This document shows, one piece after another, positions 43,348-51,859 of a DNA stretch of 56,544 bases (position 1 is the first letter of the stretch; the number at the start of each line of letters is the position of its first letter). The DNA lies in contig NZ_SDEA01000014.1 of assembly GCF_004522155.1 (NCBI RefSeq), forward strand, positions 1-56,544. The letters are read 5' to 3'. The translations under genes and the position numbers were made by a program. Source of the stretch: Paracoccus luteus (lineage in GTDB: Bacteria; Pseudomonadota; Alphaproteobacteria; Rhodobacterales; Rhodobacteraceae). The notes under the pieces were generated by a model. The model did not search any database. It worked only from the letters and a program-made list of their open reading frames with translations, and was not told where the DNA came from.

Positions 43348-45105
43348 ATGGTCCTTACTCCCAAATCAGATGGCTCGGGTGCAACCGGCGATGAAAGCCT
43401 TGGCATCGAGGCTTTTCAGGCCGTTGACCGCATACGAGAGGCGCTCTCGGGACAGCTCAGCGGCGGGGTCTCGCCCGGCTCGCTGATGATGGCCCATGTC
43501 GACTGGGCCTTTCACCTGGCGCAGGCACCGGGCAAGCAGATGGAACTGGGCGTCAAGGCGGGCCGCAAATGGCAGCGTCTCATGGCGCATCTGATGGCCT
43601 CGGCGATGGATCCGCAGGCCGCGCCGGTCATCACGCCCTTGCCGGGCGACCGCCGTTTCGCCGGTGAAGCCTGGGCGAAACCGCCCTTCAGCTGGATGTC
43701 GCAGGCTTTCCTGCTGCAGCAGCAATGGCTGCATAACGTCACCCATGAGGTTCCAGGCGTGACGAAGCACCACGAGGATGTGGTGTCTTTTGCCGCGAAA
43801 CAGATCCTTGATGTCTGTGCGCCTTCGAACAACCCTTTTACCAATCCCGAGGTTGTGGCACGGACCTGGGCTACCGGAGGCATGAACCTTGTGAAGGGCT
43901 GGCAGAACTGGCTGCAGGACGTCGTCCGCCAGATCCGGCAGGAGCCGCCAGAGGGTGTCGAGGCCTTTACACCGGGTCGCGATGTGGCGGTGACGCCGGG
44001 CAAGGTAATCTTCCGCAACCACCTGATCGAACTGATCCAGTATACGCCCACGACAGAAACCGTGCACCCCGAGCCGGTGCTGATCGTTCCGGCCTGGATC
44101 ATGAAATACTATATCCTCGACCTCAGCCCGGAGAATTCACTGATCCGCTGGCTGGTGGCGCAGGGCCACACGGTTTTCGCCATTTCCTGGCGCAATCCGG
44201 GTGCAGAGGATCGTGATCTGACGCTGGAGGATTATCGCCGGCTGGGCGTGATGGCCGCGTTGGATGAGATCACCCGTCTAATGCCCGATCAGAAAATCCA
44301 CGCCACCGGCTATTGTCTGGGTGGCACTTTGCTGTCGATCGCTGCGGCTGCCATGGCGGGGAAGGGGGACGCGCGTCTCGCCTCGCTGACGCTGCTTGCC
44401 GCGCAGGTCGATTTCGCCGAACCGGGCGAGCTCGCGTTGTTCATCGACCCAAGCCAGCTGCATCTTCTTGAAAGCATGATGTGGAACCGCGGCTATCTCT
44501 CTGCCGATCAGATGGCGGGGGCGTTTCAGCTTTTGCGCTCGAATGACCTCATCTGGTCCCGGATGGTGCGCGATTACATGATGGGCGAGCGGACGGCGAT
44601 GAATGATCTCATGGCCTGGAATGCCGACAGCACCCGGATGCCCTATCGGATGCATGCCGAATATCTGCGCAGGCTTTATCTGAATAATGAGCTTTCTTCG
44701 GGACGCTTCACCGCCGGGGGCAAGACAGTTCTGTTGCAGAACATCCGGGTGCCGATCTTTGCCGTCGGGACCGAGCGCGATCATGTCGCACCCTGGAAGT
44801 CGGTCTACAAAATCCACCAGTTCACCGATTGCGAGGTGACTTTCGCGCTGACGTCGGGCGGGCATAATGCGGGGATCGTCTCTCCTCCCGGTCACCCGCG
44901 CCGCCGCTACCGGCTGGCGACCCGCGCCCATGACGACGCGCTTTTGCCGCCGGAGACCTGGGTCGAGGCCAATCCTGCAACCGAGGGTTCGTGGTGGACG
45001 CCCTGGCAGGCCTGGCTTGCCGCGCGTTCGGGTGCCCCCGCCGCGCCGCCCGCAATGGGCAACGCGCTGGCAGATGCGCCCGGCACATATGTTTTCCAGA
45101 GGTGA
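43348..45105 (+). CDS. phaC: Second class I-type PHA synthase
   Basis: A 585-residue synthase of normal length, without the extension of the chromosomal copy. Catalytic residues: Cys323 in HATGYCLGGTLLSIA, Asp478 in GTERDHVAPWKSVY and His506 in TSGGHNAGIVSPPG. The N-terminal domain (FSWMSQAFLLQQQWLHNVTH) and VILIQYTPTTETVHPEPVLI region are typical. It starts behind a ttggag site downstream of a perfect FNR box and is followed four bases later by the MaoC-phosphotransacylase gene. It is clearly divergent from the other phaC, so it is a separate lineage and not a duplicate. Probably polymerises (R)-3-hydroxybutyryl-CoA or related CoA esters under low oxygen. Confidence 0.92.
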   Translation: MVLTPKSDGSGATGDESLGIEAFQAVDRIREALSGQLSGGVSPGSLMMAHVDWAFHLAQAPGKQMELGVKAGRKWQRLMAHLMASAMDPQAAPVITPLPGDRRFAGEAWAKPPFSWMSQAFLLQQQWLHNVTHEVPGVTKHHEDVVSFAAKQILDVCAPSNNPFTNPEVVARTWATGGMNLVKGWQNWLQDVVRQIRQEPPEGVEAFTPGRDVAVTPGKVIFRNHLIELIQYTPTTETVHPEPVLIVPAWIMKYYILDLSPENSLIRWLVAQGHTVFAISWRNPGAEDRDLTLEDYRRLGVMAALDEITRLMPDQKIHATGYCLGGTLLSIAAAAMAGKGDARLASLTLLAAQVDFAEPGELALFIDPSQLHLLESMMWNRGYLSADQMAGAFQLLRSNDLIWSRMVRDYMMGERTAMNDLMAWNADSTRMPYRMHAEYLRRLYLNNELSSGRFTAGGKTVLLQNIRVPIFAVGTERDHVAPWKSVYKIHQFTDCEVTFALTSGGHNAGIVSPPGHPRRRYRLATRAHDDALLPPETWVEANPATEGSWWTPWQAWLAARSGAPAAPPAMGNALADAPGTYVFQR

Positions 45106-45109
45106 CAAG

Positions 45110-46504
45110 ATGACCGGCACTCTGACCAACTATCTGTTTCACCAGATGAAAATCGGCGACCGCGCCAGTCTTGTCCGCCACGTCGGCCCCAAGGATATTG
45201 AATTGTTCGCCGCTGTTTCCGGCGACGCCAACCCCGCGCATCTGGATGCCGGTTTCGCCGCCCATGGGCCGTTTGGCCATGTCGTGGTGCACGGCATGTG
45301 GACTGCGGCGCTGATTTCGGCGGTGCTGGGCACCCGCCTGCCGGGGCCGGGGACGATCTATCTCGACCAGCAGATCCGCTTTAACAAGCCGGTTTCGCCA
45401 GGCGATACCATCACCGCCGAAGTTGAAGTGGCCGAGCTGATCGAGGGCAAGAACCGTGTCCGCCTGACGACCACCGCCCGCAATCAGCGGGGCGAGGTGG
45501 TGCTTTCGGGCGAGGCGCTGGTGCTGGCCCCGGTCGAGCAGGTGACCTGGGTGCCGGGTGACCTTCCCGAGGCGGTGGTCTTGCCGAAGGGGCGCTGGCA
45601 GGGCTTTGTCGAAGAGGCCCGCGCATTGCCCCCGGTGCGGGCGGCGGTGGTGCATCCCTGTTCGAAATCCGCGATCCTTGGCGCGATCGAGGTGCGCGAC
45701 GAAGGCCTGCTTGACCCGATCCTGATCGGTCCCGGCGCAAAGATTCGCGCGGCGGCCGCCGAGGCCGGGGTCTCGCTTGACGGCTTCCGGATCGAGGAGA
45801 CAGAGCACAGCCATGCAGCGGCGGCGCGGGCGGTGGAACTGGCGGCCTGTGGCAACGTCCAGGTGCTGGTCAAGGGCAGCCTGCATTCCGATGAACTGCT
45901 TGCGGCGGTGGTTTCGAAAAGCGGCGGCCTGCGCACCGAACGCCGGATCAGCCATGTCTATGCGATGGATGTGCCCGCCTATCGCAAGCCGGTGATCGTC
46001 ACCGATGCCGCGATCAATATCGCACCGACATTAGAGCATAAGCGCGACATCTGCCAGAATGCCGTCGATCTGATGCGGCTTCTGGGGCGCGATCAGCCGA
46101 AGGTCGCGGTGCTGGCGGCGGTCGAGACGGTGAACGCGACGATGCCCGCCACGCTGGATGCCGCCGCGCTGACGGTGATGGCGGCTCGAGGCCAGATCAC
46201 GGGCGCGCTGGTTGACGGGCCGCTGGCCTTCGACAATGCGATCAGCCCCGAGGCGGTGGCGACGAAGGGCATCGTCTCGCAGGTGGCGGGCGAGGCCGAT
46301 ATTCTTCTGGTGCCGGATCTCGAGGCCGGGAACATGCTTGCCAAACAGCTGATCTATTTCGCGGGCGCCACGGCCGCGGGGCTGGTTCTGGGCGCACGGG
46401 TGCCAATCGTTCTGACAAGCCGGGCGGATCCTTTATCGGCCCGCATCGCCTCGGCTGCGCTGGCCAAGATGGTCGCGGTCCGCAAAGCGGAGGGGAAGGC
46501 GTGA
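45110..46504 (+). CDS. MaoC (R)-enoyl-CoA hydratase fused to phosphate acetyl/butyryltransferase
   Basis: A 464-residue bifunctional enzyme. Residues 1-150 are a MaoC/hotdog hydratase with the hydratase-2 motif DANPAHLDAGFAAHGPFGHV, then VVHGMWTAALISAVLG. Residues about 165-464 are a phosphotransacylase: PVRAAVVHPCSKSAILGAIE, VLVKGSLHSDELLAAVVSK, VTDAAINIAPTLEHKRDICQ. Such fusions are annotated as enoyl-CoA hydratase/phosphate acetyltransferase. The first half can form (R)-3-hydroxyacyl-CoA for the synthase; the second can convert acyl-CoA to acyl phosphate for the kinase encoded next. Overlap with the kinase start is four bases (gtga). Confidence 0.88.
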   Translation: MTGTLTNYLFHQMKIGDRASLVRHVGPKDIELFAAVSGDANPAHLDAGFAAHGPFGHVVVHGMWTAALISAVLGTRLPGPGTIYLDQQIRFNKPVSPGDTITAEVEVAELIEGKNRVRLTTTARNQRGEVVLSGEALVLAPVEQVTWVPGDLPEAVVLPKGRWQGFVEEARALPPVRAAVVHPCSKSAILGAIEVRDEGLLDPILIGPGAKIRAAAAEAGVSLDGFRIEETEHSHAAAARAVELAACGNVQVLVKGSLHSDELLAAVVSKSGGLRTERRISHVYAMDVPAYRKPVIVTDAAINIAPTLEHKRDICQNAVDLMRLLGRDQPKVAVLAAVETVNATMPATLDAAALTVMAARGQITGALVDGPLAFDNAISPEAVATKGIVSQVAGEADILLVPDLEAGNMLAKQLIYFAGATAAGLVLGARVPIVLTSRADPLSARIASAALAKMVAVRKAEGKA

Positions 46505-47670
46505 CCCGCGATCTGATCCTGACATTCAACACCGGATCCTCGACTATCAAGCTGGGGTTTTACGCACTGGAGGCCGCCGCGCCGCGCCCGCTGGCGTCGG
46601 GCGTGATCGATTTCCGCGATGAGCCTTTCGAAGTGCGCCTGACGCGCGAGGGCAAGACCTTTTCAGGCCCGATCACAGCGGATCCCGGCGATCTGACAGC
46701 CGTGCTGAACCAGGCTTTTGCCTGGCTGGCCGGGCATTTCAATCTTTCGCGCCTTGCGGTGATCGGCCATCGGGTTGTGCATGGCGGCGATGTCTTCACA
46801 GGACCAGCCCGGATCACCGATCAGGTGATCGCGCAGATCGACGCGCTGGCGCGGCTTGCGCCGCTGCATCAGCCGCAAAGCCTTGCGCTGATCCGGGCGA
46901 TGCGGGGGCTTTACCCCGATGTGCCACAGACAGCCTCTTTCGACACGGCGTTTCATGCCACCAACCCGCCCCTGATCCGCCGCTTTGCCCTGCCGCGCGC
47001 GCTTTATGATCAGGGGATCAAGCGCTATGGCTTTCATGGTCTCTCCTACCGCTATATCGCCGGGCAACTGGGCGATCTGGCCACCGATGCAAAGGTGGTC
47101 GCCGCACATCTGGGCAGCGGCGCAAGCCTTTGTGCGATCCGGGGCGGCAAGAGCATCGACAGCTCGATGGGGTTTTCGACGCTGGACGGCATCCCGATGG
47201 CGACGCGTTCGGGTGCGCTGGACCCCGGCGTGATCCTGCATCTGATGGGCGAAATGGGGCAAAGCCTGAAACAGGTCGAGACCATGCTCTATCGTGAAAG
47301 CGGCCTTCTGGGCGTGTCGGGTTTCGAGGCTGACAGCCGCGAGCTGATGGCCAGCACGCGCCCAGAGGCTGCCGAGGCGATCGACCTCTTTTGCCTGCGC
47401 ATCGCGGGCGAGGTGGCACGGTTGGCGACCAGCATGGGCGGGATCGATGCGCTGGTCTTCACGGCAGGAATCGGCGAGCATCAGCCCGGTATCCGCGCCC
47501 GTGTCGCCGCGCGGCTGGCCTGGCTTGGGGCAGAGCTTGACCCCGATGCCAATGAAGCAGGGTCGCGCAGGATCAGCACCGCCGCCAGCCGGGTGCAGCT
47601 TCTTGTCATTCCGACCGATGAGGAAAGCATCATCGCCCAGGAGGCCGTCAGCGAAGAGGCAGCGACATGA
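46501..47670 (+). CDS. ackA: Acetate/propionate-family kinase
   Basis: A 389-residue enzyme making ATP and a short-chain acid from acyl phosphate. It opens with ILTFNTGSSTIKLGFYALEA (the acetokinase phosphate-binding motif) and keeps VIGHRVVHGGDVFTGPARIT, ASFDTAFHATNPP, AHLGSGASLCAIRGGKSIDS, SMGFSTLDGIPMATRSGALD and VFTAGIGEHQPGIRARV. Starts at GTG in a GTGA overlap. With the phosphotransacylase it forms an acyl-CoA to acid plus ATP route. Butyrate or propionate specificity cannot be excluded. Confidence 0.92.
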   Translation: MTRDLILTFNTGSSTIKLGFYALEAAAPRPLASGVIDFRDEPFEVRLTREGKTFSGPITADPGDLTAVLNQAFAWLAGHFNLSRLAVIGHRVVHGGDVFTGPARITDQVIAQIDALARLAPLHQPQSLALIRAMRGLYPDVPQTASFDTAFHATNPPLIRRFALPRALYDQGIKRYGFHGLSYRYIAGQLGDLATDAKVVAAHLGSGASLCAIRGGKSIDSSMGFSTLDGIPMATRSGALDPGVILHLMGEMGQSLKQVETMLYRESGLLGVSGFEADSRELMASTRPEAAEAIDLFCLRIAGEVARLATSMGGIDALVFTAGIGEHQPGIRARVAARLAWLGAELDPDANEAGSRRISTAASRVQLLVIPTDEESIIAQEAVSEEAAT

Positions 47671-48431
47671 TTGATCTGAAAGGCAAACGCGGCCTCGTGG
47701 TTGGCGTGGCGAATGAGGCCAGCATCGCCGCCGGTTGCGCCAGGGCCTTTCGCGCGGCGGGGGCAGAGCTGGCGCTGACCTTTCTTAATGAAAAGGCCCG
47801 GCCATGGGTCGAACCCGTGGCGCAGGAAGTGGGTGCGCCGCTGTTCCTTCCTTGCGATGTGCGTGAACCCGGCCAGTTGGAAGCCGTGTTTGACCGCATT
47901 ACCGCTGAATGGGGGCGGCTTGATTTTCTGCTTCATGCCATCGCCTTCGCCCCGCGCGAGGATCTGCACACCAGCGTTGTCAACGCTTCGGCCGAAGGTT
48001 TTGCGACGGCGATGGATATCTCTTGCCACTCCTTCCTGCGCATGGCGCGGCTGGCGCGGCCTTTGATGCAGGCGGGTGGTTCGCTGATCACGGTCAGCTT
48101 TTACGGCGCGGATCGGGTGGTCGAGAATTACAACCTCATGGGTCCGGTAAAGGCCGCGCTGGAGGCTTCGGTCCGCTATGCGGCGGCCGATCTGGCGGGC
48201 GAAGGGATTCGTGCCTTTTCGCTTTCAACCGGTCCGGTCAAGACCCGCGCCGCCTCGGGGATCGACCGGTTCGATGCGCTGATGGATAAGATTCGCGCCC
48301 GTACGCCTGCGGGAAAACTGGTAAGCATCGAAGAGATCGGTACGCTGGCGGCCTTTCTGGCAACCGAGGCCGCAAGTCCCATGAGCGGATCGGTGGTCTA
48401 TGCCGATAACGGATTTCACACCACCGCCTGA
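47667..48431 (+). CDS. fabI: Enoyl-ACP reductase-like SDR
   Basis: A 254-residue FabI-type reductase. Cofactor site GLVVGVANEASIAAGCARAF and the catalytic pair in the Tyr-X6-Lys motif YNLMGPVKAALEASVRYAA; LSTGPVKTRAASGIDRFDAL is the usual FabI ending region. It overlaps the kinase stop by four bases, so it belongs to the operon. As a genome will normally carry a housekeeping fabI elsewhere, this copy may reduce crotonyl-CoA or enoyl intermediates as an extra electron sink. That role is inference. Confidence 0.88.
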   Translation: MIDLKGKRGLVVGVANEASIAAGCARAFRAAGAELALTFLNEKARPWVEPVAQEVGAPLFLPCDVREPGQLEAVFDRITAEWGRLDFLLHAIAFAPREDLHTSVVNASAEGFATAMDISCHSFLRMARLARPLMQAGGSLITVSFYGADRVVENYNLMGPVKAALEASVRYAAADLAGEGIRAFSLSTGPVKTRAASGIDRFDALMDKIRARTPAGKLVSIEEIGTLAAFLATEAASPMSGSVVYADNGFHTTA

Positions 48432-48523
48432 GGCAGGCGCGGGGCCCCGCCCTTGACCGGAAGGCGGATCCGGGGCAAAGCGGAATCAACATCAGTTGAC
48501 AGCATTCTGACAGGCGCCGCCGC

Positions 48524-49729
48524 GTGACCTTCTTTACGGTTCATCCCTTCCATTCCTTCAATCTTGCCGTGGTCTTGCTGATCGCGGGCAAGATCCTGAC
48601 CCTGAACATTGATCTTCTGCGCCGCTATTCGATCCCCGAGCCGGTGGCGGGCGGCTTTCTCTGTATCGCGGTAACGGGGCTCCTCTGGGCGCTGTTCGAT
48701 CTGAAGGTCTCATTCGAGGTGGGGATCTGTGATTTCCTGCTGCTGGTGTTCTTTGCCGGTATCGGGCTGAAATCCGATATCCGCACGCTGCTTGCGGGGG
48801 GCAGGCCGTTGGTGATCCTGTTGATCCTTGCGACCAGCTTCATCCTTTTGCAGAACTTCGCGGGGATGGGGCTGGCGAGGCTCTTTGGAATGGAGCCGAA
48901 GGCCGGGCTGATGGTCGGCTCGGTTTCGCTGACCGGCGGCGTTGGCACCACGCTGGCCTGGGCACCGATATTCGCCGAAAAGCTGGGGATCACGAATGCG
49001 CTGGAACTGGGGGTCGCGGCCAATACTGTCGGGCTAATCGCGGCCTGTGTGATCGGCGGGCCGATTGCGGCGCTCCTGATCCGGCGGGGCGGGCTGAAGG
49101 CGGAAAACAAGCGCGATCTGGACATCGGCGTTCCGAATGAGGGGCGCGCGGTCCGGATGGATTACTTCTGCATCCTCTGGTCGATCCTGGCGCTGAATGT
49201 CACCGTGCTGATCGGGCTGGCGCTGCATGAGGCGATCACGGCGGCCGGCGTCACGCTTCCAGCCTTTGTCAGCTGCCTTGTCGCGGGGATCGTGCTGCGC
49301 AACCTTTTGCCGCTGGCCCCGAGGCGGTTAGTGCGGCGGATCTGGCCTGGGGTCGATGATGCGCTGGCGCTGATCTCGGATCTGTCACTCGGGCTTTTCC
49401 TGATCATGGCGCTGATGGGCCTGCAGGTCTGGGAGCTGAACGGCGTCCTTCTGTTCATTACCGCCGCCCTTGTGATGCAGATCCTGCTGACGGTCGGATT
49501 CACGATTTGGGTCGTGTTCCCCGCGATGGGGCGCGATTATGAGGCGGCGGTGATCTCGGCCGGGTTTGGCGGTATCACGCTCGGCTCAACCGCCACCGCC
49601 ATCGCCAGTATGACCGCCGTGGCGCAGCAACATGGCGCGGCGCACCGGGCCTTTGTGATCGTGCCGCTGGTCTGCGGCTTTTTCATCGATATCGTCAACG
49701 CGCTGATCATCTCGGCGCTGGTCGGCTAG
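48524..49729 (+). CDS. gltS: Sodium/glutamate symporter
   Basis: A 401-residue inner-membrane symporter with about ten to twelve segments. GltS features: FNLAVVLLIAGKILTLNIDL, LLRRYSIPEPVAGGFL, FFAGIGLKSDIRTLLAGGRP, GSVSLTGGVGTTLAWAPIF and GFGGITLGSTATAIASMTAV, the paired GGxGT and GGITLGxTATA re-entrant motifs of the family. It starts at GTG (48524), 92 bp after the reductase, so it may be read from the same transcript or a weak promoter. Na+-coupled glutamate uptake does not directly relate to PHA, but glutamate can feed carbon to it. Its stop touches the IS5 terminal sequence. Confidence 0.88.
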   Translation: MTFFTVHPFHSFNLAVVLLIAGKILTLNIDLLRRYSIPEPVAGGFLCIAVTGLLWALFDLKVSFEVGICDFLLLVFFAGIGLKSDIRTLLAGGRPLVILLILATSFILLQNFAGMGLARLFGMEPKAGLMVGSVSLTGGVGTTLAWAPIFAEKLGITNALELGVAANTVGLIAACVIGGPIAALLIRRGGLKAENKRDLDIGVPNEGRAVRMDYFCILWSILALNVTVLIGLALHEAITAAGVTLPAFVSCLVAGIVLRNLLPLAPRRLVRRIWPGVDDALALISDLSLGLFLIMALMGLQVWELNGVLLFITAALVMQILLTVGFTIWVVFPAMGRDYEAAVISAGFGGITLGSTATAIASMTAVAQQHGAAHRAFVIVPLVCGFFIDIVNALIISALVG

Positions 49730-49742
49730 GGTGTGTTGACGT

Positions 49743-50377
49743 TCACCGGAGTCGGATGACGGTTGCGGCGAGAGCAATGAAGGCGCTGAAACTTTCATCA
49801 GTCTTGCAGCAGCGCATGGCGATGCCTCTGTATTCCTTGAGCCTGCCGAAGAGGTTCTCGATCAGGTGCCGCCACTTGCAGGTTTCGCGGTCGAATTCGG
49901 CGGGGAAGCGGCGGTTGGACTTTGGCGGAATGACCGGCTCGATCCCTGCACCGGTTAGCGCCTCGCGCAGCCAATCGGCATCGAACGCCCGGTCGGCAAG
50001 AAGTTGGCCACACGTCAGGCCATCGATCAGCGCCCCTGTGCCGCGCAGATCATGGGCCTGTCCCGGCAGCAGCCGAAAGTCGGTCAGGTTGCCGACCGCA
50101 TCGGCCAAAGCCATGATCTTGGTTGTTATCCCTCCGCGAGAGCGCCCGATGGCCTGGCTTTGCGTCCCCCTTTTGCGCCCTGTCCGTGGCGGTGAACCTT
50201 GACGATGCTGCCGTCGATCATGGCGTATCCAAAATCGGCATCTTCAGCCAGGGCTCGGAACATGCGGTAGAACGCATCGGCCTTTACCCATCGCCGGAAC
50301 CGCTTGAACACTGAGTTCCACTTGCCGAAATCCGCCGGCAAGTCGCGCCATGGACAACCGGTCCGGACTATCCAGAG
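49743..50377 (-). pseudogene. IS5-family (IS427-like) transposase, N-terminally truncated
   Basis: Two frames encode the transposase. The upstream frame reads from LWIVRTGCPWRDLPADFGKW to DGSIVKVHRHGQGAKGG (first Asp in AMIDGS). After a -1 shift at a run of A4G5, it continues TQSQAIGRSRGGITTKIMAL, LLADRAFDADWLREAL (second Asp) and LIENLFGRLKEYRGIAMRCC (Glu). A programmed frameshift is normal for this group. The N-terminal 60 or so residues are missing; similarity ends at about 50377, where IS66 sequence begins. The terminal sequence agggtgtgttgacgtt starts at the gltS stop codon. Unable to transpose by itself. Confidence 0.8.
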
Positions 50378-50518
50378 ACCCGTTCTGCGGAGCCGCCTTT
50401 GTGTTCCGAGCGAAGCGGGCGGATCGGATCAAGCTCTTGATCTGGGATCAGACCGGGATAGTGCTGGTTCACAAGCGGCTCGAGGGCGGCAAGTTCGTCT
50501 GGCCACAGGTGCGCGACG
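50378..50518 (+). pseudogene. IS66-family tnpB fragment
   Basis: The reading RDPFCGAAFVFRAKRADRIK, LLIWDQTGIVLVHKRLEGGK, FVWPQV is the middle of IS66 TnpB (DPFxGxxFVFRxxRxDxIKLL, then KRLExGxFxWP). Both ends are missing: the left merges with the IS5 remnant and the right runs in frame into the phage capsid. It marks an old insertion that was later broken. Confidence 0.75.
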
Positions 50519-51138
50519 GGGTCATGCGCCAGACGCTGATCAACGATGATCTCGACGCCTTCACCCGGATCCCGGCAATGTACGGCAATTCCATCGCGCA
50601 GCTGGAGTCGGACGTGGTCTGGGGCATCATTACCTCGAACCCGGCCATGGCCGACGGCAACGCGCTGTTCCACACCACGCACAAGAACCTCGCGGGCACC
50701 GGCGCGGCGCTGGCGGTCGATGCGGTGGGCGCGGCGCGGGCGGCGATGGCCAAGCAGACGGGCCTCGACAAGAAGACGGTGCTGAACGTCCGGCCCGCCT
50801 TCCTGATCGTGCCCGCCTCGTTGGAACTGAAGGCCGAGCAGCTGGTCGCGCAGAACCTCGTGCCCGCCGCGACGTCCAGCGTGGTGCCGCAGTCGATCCG
50901 CACACTGGCGCCGATCAGCGAGCCCCGGCTCGACGCGGCCAGCGAGACCGCCTGGTATCTCGCGGCCAGCCCGAACCAGATCGACACCATCGAGTACGCC
51001 TATCTCGAGGGTCAGCAGGGCGCCTACATCGAGACGCGCAACGGCTTCGACGTCGACGGCGTCGAGATCAAGTGCCGCCTCGACTTCGGCGCCAAGGCGA
51101 TCGACTGGCGCGGTCTCTACAAGAACCCGGGCGCGTAA
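50519..51138 (+). pseudogene. Major capsid protein, C-terminal fragment (N-terminus lost)
   Basis: About 205 residues remain from RQTLINDDLDAFTRIPAMYG, with AQLESDVVWGIITSNPAMAD, LVAQNLVPAATSSVVPQSIR and the end RLDFGAKAIDWRGLYKNPG. This is the C-terminal part of the prohead-protease/major-capsid fusion type found in alphaproteobacterial phages (Mu-like prophage major head family). The N-terminal protease part and portal are absent. An in-frame fusion to the IS66 scrap makes an open frame from 50350, but a functional capsid is not expected. Confidence 0.75.
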
Positions 51139-51212
51139 CGCACCCATCCTGAACCCTGACACACGGGCGGTCCTGACGGGCCGCCCTTCGTCTTTCCACG
51201 AGGATCACGTCC

Positions 51213-51548
51213 ATGAAAAACTTCGTCCAGCCCGGCAACACCATCACCCTGACCGCGCCCTATGCCGTCGCCTCCGGCGATGGTCTGCTCGTCGGCTCCA
51301 TCTTCGGCATCGCCGCCGGAGCGGCCGCCCTCGGCGAGCCCGTCGAGACCTCGCTCGTCGGCGTGTTCGACATCACCAAGGTCGGCTCCCAGGCCTGGAC
51401 CGTCGGCGCCAAGATCTATTGGGACGACACCAACAAGCGCTGCACCACGGTTGCCACCGACAACACCCTCATCGGCGTGGCCGTCGAGGCGGTGGCGAGC
51501 GGCGCGAGCGATACCATCGGCCGGGTACGGCTGAACGCGGCCTTCTGA
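51213..51548 (+). CDS. DUF2190 capsid-cement-like protein
   Basis: A 111-residue protein, MKNFVQPGNTITLTAPYAVA, then SGDGLLVGSIFGIAAGAAAL and TVGAKIYWDDTNKRCTTVAT. DUF2190 proteins follow the major capsid gene in many phages and act as head decoration or stabilising proteins. Starts behind an acgagg site and overlaps the next gene by one base (tgatg). Confidence 0.82.
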   Translation: MKNFVQPGNTITLTAPYAVASGDGLLVGSIFGIAAGAAALGEPVETSLVGVFDITKVGSQAWTVGAKIYWDDTNKRCTTVATDNTLIGVAVEAVASGASDTIGRVRLNAAF

Positions 51549-51859
51549 TGAGCGCCTTCGCCGCCGCCGTCGGTGCGCTCTTCGCCGATCCGAACATCGG
51601 CCGGGACGCGGTCTACATCGCCGACGGCGGCACGCCCGTCCTGGTGCGCGTCGTCGCCCGGCGTGCCGATGCGGTCACCGACTTCGGCGATGCGCGGCTC
51701 TGGTCCGAGACCACGCGGATCGACCTGCGCGTCGCCGAGGTGGCGAACCCGCGTCCCGGCGATAGGATCGAGATCGATGGGGACGCCTTCCTCATTCAGG
51801 GCGAGCCCGTCCGCGACCGCGAGCGGCTCGTCTGGACCGTGGATCTGAGGCCCGCGTGA
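51548..51859 (+). CDS. Head-tail joining protein
   Basis: A 103-residue protein (MSAFAAAVGALFADPNIGRD, AVYIADGGTPVLVRVVARRA, GDRIEIDGDAFLIQGEPVRD) resembling the gpFII-like head-tail connector family (Phage_attach). Location between DUF2190 and a gp10-like gene is standard. Coupled to both neighbours by overlaps. Confidence 0.72.
   Translation: MSAFAAAVGALFADPNIGRDAVYIADGGTPVLVRVVARRADAVTDFGDARLWSETTRIDLRVAEVANPRPGDRIEIDGDAFLIQGEPVRDRERLVWTVDLRPA

Larger units (their letters stand above)
36136..49729. mobile_element. Metabolic/efflux insertion inside the prophage
   Basis: About 13.6 kb with no phage-like gene, lying between a truncated terminase and a truncated capsid gene. Contents: TetR, an export operon, an FNR-box PHA operon and gltS. 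The right end is an IS5-family remnant whose terminal sequence begins at the gltS stop; no IS is visible at the left. Third-position composition and start-codon use look different from the flanking genes by eye. Transposition, homologous capture between IS copies, or deletion after co-insertion are all possible. Confidence 0.65.
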
